Positions 34,672 through 46,609 of a DNA stretch of 64,000 nucleotides are shown here, piece after piece. The stretch spans positions 20,138,390-20,202,389 of the forward strand of contig NC_134016.1 of assembly GCF_040712315.1 (NCBI RefSeq), in the 5' to 3' direction. The DNA is from Castanea sativa. Taxonomy: Eukaryota; Streptophyta; Magnoliopsida; Fagales; Fagaceae. The position numbers and the translations under genes are program-made. Every line of letters begins with the position of its first letter. The first letter of the stretch is position 1. The notes below the pieces were generated by a model, which was not told the origin of the DNA, did no database searches, and worked only from the letters and a program-made list of their open reading frames with translations.

Positions 34672-36642
34672 TTATGCATGTGTACCCCTCTTCACCCACA
34701 CGGCATGTGTGTTTGGGGTGATATCCTTAGAGGATTGGGTACTTGTCTTACAATTCTCAAACCTAAGGTTGAAGTTTGCCAAATAGGTGGTGAATGCTTC
34801 AATCATCTTCATCACATCCCTCACTTCAGGATCACCTTCTTGAATTTTTGATTGCTCAGCAGTCCAATTCCCTTTGCCGCTTCTTGGTCCTCTTGTCCTT
34901 TGGGCACTTGCATTCTTCAATGCTTGAAACTTATGAATTAGGTTTGGTATGACCTTGAATTCCGCAATGATGGCAGAAATGTTGAGTTCTTAGACCTCTT
35001 TGTGACTTTGAGAGTGATCTCCCTTTAGCCTTAGATTTAACCACTGATTGGTTAGAAGGCTTTGTCAAAAACTATTGGTCAGTCACATTCTGCTTCTTCT
35101 CAAACTTCACTTTCTTAACAGCTGAAGTTACTGCCATCGGTTCCTTAGCTTTCACAAACTTTATGTCCTTGGAAATATTTGCACTCAAACTGCTCTCTTC
35201 GGTGTATCCCAAACCACCCTTGTCAAAAAAGGGCTTTTGATGTGCTAGGACTTCATCAAGCTTTTTGGAGGAGACTCACTCTACTTTAGCATTTGCTTGA
35301 ATCACTTTAAGCTCAAGAAACTTGATCTTTGAGTAAGCTTCGGTTAGCTCTCCGTTCAATGTCTCAACTTCACATTTCATCTCCTTGTACTGCACTAGAA
35401 GACTTCTATAATCTTGCTCTGCTCTATTCATTTTCTTAATGGTTGCTTTAGCCACTTTTGCATATTTACCGGTCTTCTCAAGAAGAGCATTATAGGTTTC
35501 TTGTAACCCCATTGTCCTTCCAACTTCCTCATCATCAAATTCCTCCACTACCCCCATTGACTCCACTTCTGTGTGCTTACCAAGTTCTTCCACTAACATA
35601 CTCAATTCATCCGAAGATTCCACGTGAGCAATGGTCATAAATTCAGAGTAGTTTCCTTCTCCATCAAAACTTTCTTCTGAGTCTGAATTAGAGGAATCTA
35701 AGTCACTAAGAGTAGTGGCATACACTTTCCCTTTCCTTCTCAAATAGTTCAGACACTCCTTCTTGAGATCTCCATGATCGTTGCATTCATAGCAAGTGAT
35801 TCCTTGAGAGGATTGAGAATCCTTCCCATCTTTCTTTTTGAAATCCTTCTTCTCCTTCCAGGTATTTGGGGATTTTACCTTGTCAGCAAACTTTCCATTC
35901 TTTTTGAACTTCAAGAACTTTCGGAAGTTCTTAACAAGATATGCCACATCTTTTTCAACCTTATCCTCATCGATGAGTCTTAAGCTTCCACTCCCTCATT
36001 AATGGTCTTCAGAGCAAGAGATTTGCTCTTCCATTGTGATGGTAAGGATAGCTCATAAGTTTGAAGTGGGCCAATAAGTTCTTGAACTTTGATCTCATTG
36101 AGGTCCTTGCTCTCTTTAATGGCAGTGACCTTTGCACGGAAACTCTCCGGTAGTGATCGTAGTATTTTTCTTACAATCTTGGAGTCATCCATCTTTTCCC
36201 CCAAGTTAAATTTTCCAATTACCACCTTATTGAGCTTCCCATAAAATGAGTCAAATGACTCGTCTTCACTCATCTTCAACTCTTCAAACCGTGTGGTAAG
36301 CATTTGGAGCTTGGTGTCCTTCACCTTTTTGGTTCCCTCATATGTCATTTCCAAAACTTTCCACACCTCCTTGGAAATTGTAACATGATAGATCCTGTGA
36401 AATTCATCAGGAGAAACACCGCAAAAAATAGCATTTAAAGCCTTGTTATTAGCATTAGCTGCCGCAAGAGCTGCCATATCCCATGTGGATTTGGTAGCCT
36501 TAGGCCTAGTCCATCCAATATCTACAGCGTCCCAAACACTCTCATCAATAGAAAATAGGAATGCCCTTATATGGACTTTCCAAAATGCATAGTTGCTTCC
36601 ATCAAAATATGGAGGACCATTAAGAGATTGAGACCGATCCAT
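34672..36642 (-). pseudogene. Copia-type (SIRE-like) gag of CopE, degenerate
   Basis: Starts at ATG 36642 (MDRSQSLNGPPYFDGSNYAF), a typical copia gag opening. Residues 1-220 are the UBN2-type capsid region (ending LQTYELSLPSQ). A stop at about 35980 and a one-base shift just after it separate the next part (35947-35276), which has a zinc knuckle remnant CYECNDHGDLKKEC, an acidic stretch and a coiled coil. A further degenerate part reaches a second knuckle CHHCGIQGHTK near 34940, and the last frame (34920-34672) ends VWVKRGTHA. Two widely spaced knuckles and a long acidic/coiled-coil linker resemble SIRE-lineage gag. No product is expected now. Confidence 0.8.
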
Positions 36643-36690
36643 CTCAAAAGGGGTCTAGGATCGTACTTAGATAATTAAACCACAGCAAGT

Positions 36691-36708
36691 GCACCCACTC
36701 TGATACCA
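36691..36708 (-). other. Primer-binding site of CopE
   Basis: Minus strand reads TGGTATCAGAGTGGGTGC starting two bases after the LTR; complement of initiator tRNA-Met. It fixes the direction of the element. Confidence 0.9.
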
Positions 36709-36710
36709 AA

Positions 36711-37808
36711 TGAAAGTTCAATTAGTGTATAAAACACCAATGAACATTTAGACCCCAATTCCAAAAATATCAACACAAGCTTATATTCAAAAAATATATG
36801 TGCGGAAAATGAAATATAAGCTATAACCAAATTGGTAACACACTCTAAACCATATTTAATCACAAACTCAGCAGTAATTAAAAGGTAAAGAGAAAGGGAA
36901 GAAAGATGCAAACACAAAGATAACACGCCGATGTGTTATCGAAGAAGAAACCGAAGTACTCGGCAAAAAACCTCTCCGCTGCCCTCCAAGCAGTCAATAA
37001 TCCACTAGAGAATGAAGTTGGGATACCTGAATAGTAGAAGACCCTCCAAGCCTAATCTACCCAGTGCACCTAAGCCTTCCAAGCTTCTTGTTCCAACAGG
37101 GTTACTCCGAACCTTGTCTTCTCTAGCTTACCAGATCCCGCAATAAGCCCATTGTATCAACCAAATGAATTGGTTCCTTCTGAACTGCTTCCAAAACACA
37201 AAAACACCTTCTCACTGATATGTGTATGGTGATATAAAGTTTTGGCTAAATGTACCTCTCAAGGACATATCAATCGATAGGGTGAAAGTAAAGGAATTTG
37301 GAGAATCAAAGGATGAAGATTGTGGATGAGTCAATCTTGTTTTTCTCTAGGGTTTCTCTCTCAAAATTCTCTTTGGAAGCTCTCTACATTTCGTGGGTAT
37401 AAGGTATTTATAGGAGGGTGTATGAGGAATGTGAAACGTCAAGTTTATCCAAACAAGGCATTCTGGTGACTGGACCTCGTGACTGGAATGAGTTGCGAGT
37501 TCAAGTCATGAGCTAATTGCCTGGCCAGACTAGAAGTTTTGTCCTATAGTGCTCCAGCTGTCACGACCCTTTAGCTCCCCTACATGCTCCACACGTGTGC
37601 CATCTTTGGTGACTTGCTAGTCGCGAGCCAGTCACGAGATCCATTCATGAGGCTCTTCTTGATTACACACTTTTGAGGTTTCTTCACACTCTCTCATACA
37701 CTACCCTTACATAATTCTCACCTAATTACAGGGTAACTAATTGCTAAAATACAAGCAAATTTGGCATGAAATAAAGCCAACACATGATTGAATTAATTCA
37801 ATCTTACA
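36711..37808 (-). repeat. 5' LTR of CopE (1098 bp)
   Basis: TGAAAGTTCAATTAG to AATCTTACA on the + strand. It contains several GTCGCGAG-like motifs at 37465-37650. Confidence 0.9.
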
Positions 37809-37819
37809 CAGATGCTGGT

Positions 37820-38176
37820 AAAGGGAAGATTAACTCATGGGAAGCCTTAAAGAGTGAGCACAGTTTGAGTTAAAGAGGCAGGAAGTGTGTGATCTGCTTA
37901 CCGCTATGTTTGTTGCAGATGCCTTAGTGGACTACAAGTAAAATGAGGCTAATAGGGATGATAAGAAATGTAAGTCCAAGGATTAAGTCCAAGGATAAAT
38001 ACAAGGACAAGCAGAGGAAAGATGGCAAGATGAACAAGGATAAGTAGAAGAAAAATTGGGGTAATAAGAGCAAAGGAGAGAGTTCTACCTCTTAACAAAG
38101 CAAAGAACAACCCAAGTTAAATACAAGCTGCTTCATATGCAATGGCCCTCATCTAGTAAGAGACTACCCTAAATGT
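37820..38176 (+). pseudogene. gag of GypC, second part
   Basis: Resumes with KGKINSWEALKSE directly after CopE. A large internal deletion follows near 37862, since the next readable part (VADALVDYK) belongs near the gag C-terminus. A Lys/Asp-rich stretch and one zinc-knuckle remnant CFICNGPHLVRDYPKC follow, in which the last ligand position is changed. Confidence 0.8.
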
Positions 38177-41100
38177 GTGAAGCTTAATGCAATGGTTGTT
38201 GAAGAAGAGAAAGGGCAGTCCGATGAAGAAGTTCCCAACAGGGTGAACCCCTTACAATTGTTGAATGCCCTTAGTGCAGGAGGTAATTCTAAGAGGTTGT
38301 CTTATGTGCAAGTGGAGATGAATGGGAATGGGGCGGAAGCAATGCTTGACACTGGTGCTACTCATAATTTTGTTGATGAATGTATGGTCCAACAATTTGG
38401 TCTGGAAGTGAGCAAGGGTCCAAGTAAGATCAAGGTAGTAAACTCTGAAGAAAAACCTGTTTCGAGAATTGCTTTTGGTGTGAGGTTCAAAGTTGGCAAG
38501 TGGTCAGGAAAGTTGAATTTCCTGATTATGAAGTTGGATGACTTTGATATAATTCTAGGTGATGAGTTCTTAGTGGCTGCCAAGGCTGCCTTGTTGCCAT
38601 TTATTGGTGTGATGCTGATTTTTGATGAGAAGCAGCCATGCTATGTTCCTGCTAGGCACGTGACAAGAAATAGCAAGACTAGCAAAGGGAAAGAGCCAAT
38701 GGTGTCAGCCATGCAAGTTAAGCATGGGTTGAAGAAGGGAGAGATGACTTACTTTGCTGCAATGATTGAAATCAGGCAGGACAAGTTTATTGAAGTTCTA
38801 GATACTGTTGCTGGACTGTTGGAGGAATTTGTTAATGTGATGCCTCCAGAATTGCCTAAGACCCTTCCACTAAGGTGTGTTGTTGATCACAATATTGAGT
38901 TGGTTTCTGGATCAAAGCCTCCTTCGAAGGCCCCATACATAATTTCCCTTATAGAGTTGGCTAAAATGAGAAAGCAATTGATTGAATTGCTTGATGCAAA
39001 CTACATTCAGCCCTCTAAAGCCCCTTATTGTGCCCCTGTCCTGTTGCAAAAGAAGCAAGATGGATCACTACGTATATGTGTGGACTATATAGCCTTGAAA
39101 ACAGTAACGGTGAAGAACAAGTACCCGATTTCTTTGATTCAAGACCTTTTTGATAGACTGTGCAAAGCCACTTACTTCACCAAGCTGGACTTGAGATTGG
39201 GCTGCTGGCAAGTGAGGATTGCTGAAGGGGATGAACCAAAGACAACTTGTGTAACTCGGTATGGTTCTTATGAAATTCTAGTTATGCCTTTTGGTTTAAT
39301 AAATACCCCTGCTACATTCTGCAATTTGATGAATGATGTATTCTATGAGTTTGTAGACCGTTTTGATGTGGTTTACTTAAATGACATAGTGATATATAAT
39401 GAGTCCTTGGAGGATCACTTGGAACACGTAAGGAAGGTGATGTTCAAATTAAGGGAACATCAATTGTATGTCAAGAAAGAAAAGTTTGAGTTTGCCTAGC
39501 AAAAGATTATGTTTCTAAGGCATAAGCTCAGTAAAGGTCTTGTGAAGATGGATGAGAGGAAGGTGCAGGCTATCCTTGATTGGCCTCCACCAAGTAAAGT
39601 TGCTGAGTTGCGGTCTTTCCTTGGATTTGCTAACTATTATAGGAAGTTTATTCAAGGGTATTCCAAGAAGGTTGCTCTTCTTACAGATTTGCTGAAAAAT
39701 GACAAGAAATGGGTGTGGACAGATGCATGTCAAGAATCTTTTAAGAAGCTCAAAGCTGCTATGTAGAGTGAGCCGGTGTTGCATCTGCCAGATTTTGAGT
39801 TGCCATTTGAAGTCCATACTAATGCTTCTAACAAAGCAATTGGTGGTGTGCTAGTGCAATAGAAACAACCAGTTGCCTATGAAAGTAGGAAGTTGAATGA
39901 AGCAGAACAGAAATGTTTAGCACATGAGAAGGAAATAATTGTTGTGGTTCATTGTTTGCTAATGGAGAGTGTATCTGCTAGGGCCTAAGTATGTGGTGAC
40001 AACTGATAATGTGGCCAATACCTTCTTCAACACATAGAAGAAGTTGTCTCCTAAGCAAGCTATGTGGCAAGAGTTGCTGCAAGAATATGATTTTGTGTGG
40101 GAGCACAAGCCTGGCAAGCATAACCAAGTAGCAGATGCACTTGGCCGCAAAAAACTGCAAGAGTATGTCGCTGCCTTGACCAGAGTTGAGTCAGATTTTG
40201 TGGAAAGGATCAAGGAAATTTCCAAGCTTAATGCCACTTACCAAAAATTGGTGCAAGATATGACTGCAGGCCAAGTGCGTCACTACTGGCTTGAAGATGG
40301 GTTGTTGTATGCAAAGGGTGGTAAGCTGTTTGTTCCTAGTGGGAAGATCCATAGAGAGTTATTGAAAGAGACTCATGATCCATAATGGGCAGGACATCCT
40401 GGTAAGAAAAAAATGTATGCTTTACTGTCCCATTCTTACTATTGGCCTAAGATGGAGTTAGACATTGAGTTGTATGTTAAGACTTGTCTAGTTTGTCAAC
40501 AAGATAAGGGGTTAACTTAAAAGGAAGCTGGTTTGCTACAACCTCTTCCTATTCCGGAAAGTCCATGTATTTCTGTTTAAATGGATTTCATTACTGGTAT
40601 GCCTAAAGTGAAGGGAATGGGTTCAGTTTTTGTAGTGGTTGATCGATTTTCGAAGTATGCAGTGTTTATGGCTGCACTAAGTACTTGCACAACAGATGTA
40701 GCTGCTGATCTATTTTACAGAATTGTGGTGAAGTACTTTGGTTTTCCTAAAGATATTGTAAGTGATAGAGACTCTCGTTTCACTGGTCGGTTTTGGACAG
40801 TTTTGTTTGGACTACTGGGTTCATAGTTGAAGTTTTCTATTGCTAATCACCCACAAATAGATGGTTTGAATGAGAGGATCATTGTTGTGTTGGAAGATTA
40901 CTTCAGGCACTATGTGACTACAAGTCAGAAAAATTGGCTGGACTTGTTGGATTCAACATAGTTTACTTATAATCTGCATAGCTATTTTTCAATGGGAATG
41001 AATCCATTCGAGTCGGTAATGGGGCAGCAGCCCCTAACACCTCATGAGATTGAAAAGCAGTGTTCAGGGTGTAGGTGTCCTGTAGCGTACAGATTTGCTA

Positions 41101-41828
41101 TGGCCAAGCAAGAGCTAATGCAGGAAGCGCAAGATAATTTGTTGAAAGCACAACAGAGAATGGACTATGCTGATAAAGGAAGGAGGTCTCTTGAGTTCTA
41201 GGTTGGGAACAAAGTGCTGTTAAAGCTAACTCCATAGATTTGGAAAAATTTTAGAAGTGAGAGTATGCATTGAGGTTTAAATCCAAAGTATGATGGTCCC
41301 TTTGAAATTGTGAAGAGAGTTGCTACAGTTGCTTACAAGTTCAAACTACCTGAAAGGTTGCAGATTCACCCAAAAATTCATGTGAGCTTTCTAAAGCCTT
41401 ATTATAAGGATGAGCAAGATCCTGCAAGGAATGAAGCAAGGCATACCCTATCTACTGTTATGGTATAGTTTAACCATGAAATGGATAGAATTCTTGACAA
41501 GAAGGTAATAGGCTATCGAAAGGGTGAAAACATGATAACTTATTACTTAGTAAACTGGAAAGGATTAGTTGAAACAAAAGCAAGTTGGGAGAAGGCATCG
41601 ACTTTATGGCAGTTTGAAAAGGAAGTGAAGGCATTTGAAGATACCCTGCCGATGAGGACATCGGCTTCTTCTGGTGGGGGTGGTTTATTAGGAGGTTTAC
41701 TTGTTGTTGATGATGTCATGAGGAATGAGGGTGCTTGGGCAGCATTAAGCCAATCACTTGGCCTCATTTTTCTCAACACACTTATGGCTCCTCATGCCAG
41801 ACTAATGATGCTCCTAAGTGCTTTTTGA
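38177..41828 (+). pseudogene. pol of GypC with chromodomain, degenerate
   Basis: Protease at about 38330-38580 has an intact DTGATHNFV motif. RT at 38990-39480 shows LLQKKQDGSLRICVDY, VMPFGLINTPA and YLNDIVIY, so the first catalytic Asp of the xxDD box is Asn. RNase H remnants lie at 39770-40160. The integrase finger CLVCQQDKG lies near 40480 and core pieces VVVDRFSKYAVF, VSDRDSRFTGRFW and LNERIIVVLED at 40630-40900. A chromodomain (YYLVNWKGL, then ASWEKASTLWQF) lies at 41540-41640; chromodomains steer such elements to marked chromatin. Stops at 39497, 39764, 39859, 40036, 40518, 40578, 40824, 40960, 41199, 41236 and others break it; most are TAG. The frame ends inside the 3' LTR at 41828. 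Confidence 0.9.
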
Positions 41829-42510
41829 GGGGGACATGTCCAGTCTCCCTACTCGAGTTGGATCAATAAGCAAGGATAAGGGGGCAACATGTGGAGGCAC
41901 CTTGCTCCACATGATGCCCTAAGGCCATGGTAGAGGAGGGCCATGGTGGGCAAAGATGGATTTTGATGATGGGCAGCAGCAAGTTGTGCTAACCCTATGT
42001 GGTGGTGTATGGCATTAGTGGCTTAGTTGTTGGTTTCTTATGTGTGGGCTTGATGGCTTGAGTGCAAGGCAGGGCTGGGCTAGTGTGATGATGAAATGCT
42101 ATGTGCAAAGCATTGGGCTTGTGGGGGCTGGCTGAATGCATGGACAAGTGCTAGTGGGCTGATGGTAGTTACTTTGTGTGCTACATGTGGGCATGCTATG
42201 TGGGTTGTAGTACTAATGGGAGGCCTTAAGTATGGGCCAAGCCTCCCAATGGGCAGAGGCCTTATGGTGTGTTGAGACATGGGCTATGCATGTGCAGCAT
42301 GTGCAGTGGCAGTTACCAAGCAGTTCCTAGCTTTTCTGATGACTAGACCTGTTGTGTAGGGGCTGGAAATGTGGAGAGCAGGCCAAGACAACATTAGTTG
42401 AAGGTGTCCTAAGTCAGAACACAAGTAGCAAATTTTCCAAGACCTAGGGTGTTACTAGGTAGTAATTGCCATAATAGTTAATTCTGTGTACTTAACCCTA
42501 AGGTTGTTGG

Positions 42511-43907
42511 TGAAGGAAAAATTCTGGTTTTGCATCTCATGCAAAACACACAGCGGAAGCAACGAACTAGGATCTATTTCATTCATGATTGATAACGTGC
42601 ACAATGTAAATTTCAGAATTTAAGAACAAGATGGCGTACCTTAGTGTGGGGAAATTCAAAACAAAGATTAGAAGCACTTGGGAACACTTTTAATCTTCAC
42701 TCCAATTCCACTTTACGCCCAAGATGTGTGGTCTCTCAATCAGTTTTTCAAAGGGAGAATGAAAGTGTGTCTCACACTCTCTCACACACCGTTCCTTTTT
42801 CTTTTCTAAACTCCTCTAATAAAAATTCTGTATGTTTCTCCCTTTATAACTAACTGATTATCTAATTGGGTTGGCCTATTGGGCCTTTCCAATTGGGCTT
42901 TAGTGTGTGGCTTGGAGTGGGACCAAAAGGGACCAATAAGACATTAGCTCCAATGGGCCTTGGACTTTTTCGTCAACTCTTGACAAGTCCAAAGTTACAT
43001 TTAATTATATTTAATACCACTATATAAATATAATTGCACTTTAGGCCTTATTAATAAATTATATCCCAAGACTTTATTATACACGTAACCCCTTCATAAA
43101 ATATTCGTAGTAACACAAAGTCATAAATGTAGACTACCACTTTGTAAATTACTACATCTTATCCTTGAGTACCCGGTTTAATTCTTTAAAGTTATTCATT
43201 ATATATTTATGAAATCCAATTTCATAAATATATACTTTAGTGATTTCTTACTAACTGAATCCATTAAACTTATCTTAAGGGAATATTTTATATCTCCATC
43301 AAGAGACTATGAATTCCATCTTGAGAATATATGTTCCATCAACACTAAATGTGGCTGCCCAACATACTGAGGTTTTGACCGTCACTTCAGATCTCACTCC
43401 TGATATATCAAAGCAACCTACACTTCATGATCAGGTCCATTATTCTCTCAGGATTAAGAGTTCATGCAAATAGAAGTCGTGAGATTTATTATTCATTTGA
43501 CAGTCATTAGGAAAATAATAAATCTCACAGCGGTCATGTTCAATATGTTTTAACTCTTAAAGCATATCAACATATCAACTAGAAGCTTCCACTTCCATGA
43601 TCAAGACAAATCATCTTAGTTGACACGTTATAGTCTTCGCAGATGAAATGCCCAATTTCATCACCGACTACGAACTATTAATTCTGAGTTTACAAAGAAC
43701 TTGTGATTTACATCTTCTGTGACTTTTCACATAAATCACATACAATGCATCTCATGGACTATATGATAATGTCCCATATTCACGTAACCACTATTTTAGA
43801 TAATAATAAAATAACTTTATCAAACATAATATTAAGTCATACATCATGTCATACATAATATCATACATAGCATCATACAATAGGATTTAAGGGCACTAAT
43901 CCTAACA
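42511..43907 (-). mobile_element. Solo LTR, family S1 copy 4 (1397 bp)
   Basis: TGAAGGAAAAATTCTGG to AATCCTAACA, flanked by GTTGG at 42506-42510 and 43908-43912. The empty site is seen in the GypC 5' LTR near 27580. Confidence 0.95.
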
Positions 43908-44059
43908 GTTGGGGGTGTCAACAGCAAAGTGTATTTGGCCTAGGGAAAATTCTGTGTAATTCTCTTGGCTTGTAAAAGGGTTTCCGTTGTACTTGAGATT
44001 AAGTAATAAAGGTTAGGGGTGGGTTCCCTATAAATATTGTGTGTGTTATGTGTTTATAT

Positions 44060-45469
44060 TGTTGGAAAAATACATGGAATAACAAATTTGTATCTCATAC
44101 AAGTACACGCAGCGGAATATGAACGGATCTACTTCATTCATGATTGATAACATGTATTATGTGAACTTCAGAATTCAAGAACAAGAAAGCGTACCCTGGT
44201 GTGGTGAAATTTAAAACAAAAGATCAGAAGTAATTGGGAACACTTTTAATCTTCACTCCAATTCCACTTTGCGCCTAAGAAGTATGGTCTCTCAATCAGT
44301 TTCCAAGGGAGAATAGAGAATGGCTTTTACTCCCATACACACCATTTCACAATAATGTCTACTTCTAAAATTATGTATGTTTCTCCCTTTGTATCTAACT
44401 TATTATCTAATTGGGCTGGCCTTCTGGGCCTTCCCAATTTTTCTTTAGTGTGTGGCTTGGAGTGGGACCAAAATGGAACAAATAAGACTCTAGCTCCAAT
44501 GGGCCTTGGGTTTTTCTGTCAATTTTTGACACGTCCAAAGTTACCATTAATTATATTTAATACCACTATATAAATATAGTTGCACTCTAGGACTTATTTA
44601 TAAATTATATCCCAAGACTTTATTGTACATGTAACCCCTTCATAAAATATTCGTAGTAATACAAAGTCATGAATGTAGACTGCCACTTTGTAGGTTGTTA
44701 CATCTTAATCCTTGAGTACCTGGTTTGATCCTTTATGTTATTCATCATATATTTATGAAATCCAATTTCATAAATATATACTTTAGTAACTCCTTACTAA
44801 AGTGGTTAGGCCTAACACTCTGAATAACTAAACTCATTAAACTTATCTCAAGGGAATATTTTGTATCTACGTTAAGAGATTATGAATTCCATCTTGAGAA
44901 TATATGTTCCATCAACACTAAATGTGGTTGCCCAACATACTAAGGTTTTGATCGTGACTTTTAAATCTCACTCTTGATATATCAAAGCAACCTACACCTC
45001 ATGATCAGGTTCATTATTCTCTCAAGATTAAGAGTTCGTGCAAATAGAAGTCATGAGATTTATTATTCATTTGACAGTCATTAGGAGAATAATAAATCTC
45101 ACAGTGGTCTACTACAATATGTCTTAACTCTTAAAACCTATCAACATATCAACTAGAAGTCTCCACCTCCATGATCAAGACAAATCATCTTAGTTGATAT
45201 GTTATAGTTTTCATAGATGAAATGCCCAATTTCATCACCGACTACAAACTATAATTTTGATTTACAAAGAACTTGTGATCTATATCTTCTATGACTAAAT
45301 CACATAAATCACATACTATGCATCTCATGGGCTATATGATAATGTCCAAATATTCATGTTACCATTATTTTAGATAATAATAAAACAACTTTATTAATCA
45401 CAACATTAAATCATACATAATGCCATACATAGCATCATACAATAGGATTTAAGGGCACTAATCTTAATA
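44060..45469 (-). mobile_element. Solo LTR, family S1 copy 5 (1410 bp)
   Basis: TGTTGGAAAAATACATGG to CACTAATCTTAATA. The flanks TATAT (44055-44059) and TGTAC (45470-45474) agree in 3 of 5 bases. The empty site is in the GypC 5' LTR near 27735, which confirms the insertion even though the duplication has decayed. Confidence 0.85.
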
Positions 45470-45834
45470 TGTACGCCCCTATATAATCTGCTCTAGTATT
45501 ATTGCAATGTGTGTGTGGTGTTGGCTGAGACTTAGGGACTTAGGGCAATCACAAGCAGAAAATTTGAGTGAAAAATTGACCCTGTGACACACATACACCC
45601 CCCTAGTTTTAAGGAATATTCTAGGGCACAATGTTTTTTCTTTTTAGTGTATGGAAAAATAAAAATTAATAGTCTCTCACTTGTACCCTTCTAAGCTATA
45701 AGAATACTCTACCATTAAGCTACATCACCTTAATATATATATATATATATATATGTATTTATATATATATATAAATACACACATATATATCTGTGTGTGT
45801 GTGTGTGTGTGTTAATATCGCATCTGTAACGACC

Positions 45835-46274
45835 CAAGAAAAAGCGCTAGCCACGTCTGCGTTATACCTCAAAATGACTAGTCCCAATTGCAGCTCCTTA
45901 TAGTTGTTAACAAAGCTCAGATCTATCCAGTAAATACCCTTTGTGGGACACACCACACACCCACACACATCACACAATCAATCAAATTGGGGCATCACAA
46001 TCTCCCCCACTTAAATCCCTAACGTCCTCGTTAGGGCTCACTTTGTGGGGTAGTGTCTCAGAGCCCACACGGGGTTACCGGGCCGGCTCTGATACCGTAT
46101 GTAACGACCCAAGGAAAAGCGCTAGTCACATCTGCACTATATCTCAAAAGGACTAGTCACAATTGAAGTTCCTTATAGTTGTTAATAAAGCCCAAATCTA
46201 CCCAGTAAATACCCGATGCGGGACTCATCACACACTCACACACATCACACAATCAATCAAATTGGGGCATCACA
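45835..46274 (-). mobile_element. Complete TRIM, 440 bp
   Basis: Two 175-bp LTRs (45835-46009 and 46100-46274, TGTAACGACCCAAG to GGGGCATCACA) enclose a 90-bp interior. On the minus strand the interior starts with CGGTATCAGAGCCGGCCC (primer-binding site) and ends GTGGGGGAGAT (polypurine tract). The flanks GCATC (45830-45834) and GTATC (46275-46279) differ by one C/T. Same family as the tandem at 6051-12549. No coding capacity. Confidence 0.9.
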
Positions 46275-46578
46275 GTATCAATAAAATTAATAATTTTAGC
46301 AGTTTAAGATTAAAAAATTATGGAGATGCGATGTATCGATCCTATTACCCTTCTAAAGCTATAAGAATATCTACTGTATGAGCTACCATTTAGTAACAAA
46401 GGCATAAAAACCTATATATTGTGAGAAATAAAGTCTGATTGGAATGTGTAAAGTTTGGGCAATGAAAGGGTTACTTGGGATGTGTAAAGTCTTAAATGTG
46501 TAAAATCTATAGAGGAGATGTATATCCATGTGTATTATTGCTACCTTACACCCATAAACTCTACAAGCATCCTAAGGT

Positions 46579-46609
<31 letters not shown>

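Larger units (their letters stand above)
28369..37810 (-). mobile_element. CopE: non-autonomous copia-type element, gag plus a second ORF, no pol
   Basis: Minus-strand order: 5' LTR (37808-36711), initiator-Met primer-binding site, gag (36642-34672), long spacer, a plant-transposon-protein ORF (32614-31517), polypurine tract (GGGGGAGAT, 30831-30823) and 3' LTR (30822-28369, split by an S1 solo LTR). No protease, integrase, reverse transcriptase or RNase H motif was found in any frame of the 6-kb interior. Inserted in the gag of GypC. GATGCTGGT flanks both sides (28360-28368 and 37811-37819), longer than the usual 5 bp, with two extra bases CA (37809-37810) at the right border. Confidence 0.8.
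27171..45589 (+). mobile_element. GypC: Ty3-gypsy chromovirus with four nested insertions
   Basis: 5' LTR 27171-27855, primer-binding site, gag and pol with chromodomain, 3' LTR 41686-45589. Flanked by CACAT at 27166-27170 and 45590-45594. Insertions: CopE (28369-37810) in gag, S1 solo LTRs at 42511-43907 and 44060-45469 in the 3' LTR, and an S1 solo LTR inside CopE. Without insertions the element is roughly 6.2 kb. The 5' LTR lacks about 430 bp present in the 3' LTR (near 41720-42160). Confidence 0.85.
41686..45589 (+). repeat. 3' LTR of GypC with two nested solo LTRs
   Basis: Starts TATTAGGAGGTTTACTTG (TG decayed to TA), preceded by the purine-rich GGTGGGGGTGG, and ends CCCTGTGACA. It is about 1.1 kb without the two S1 insertions. 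Confidence 0.75.

Noticed and set aside
39515..40237. Minus frames opposite GypC pol
   Set aside because: Shadows of the RT/RNase H frame on the other strand.
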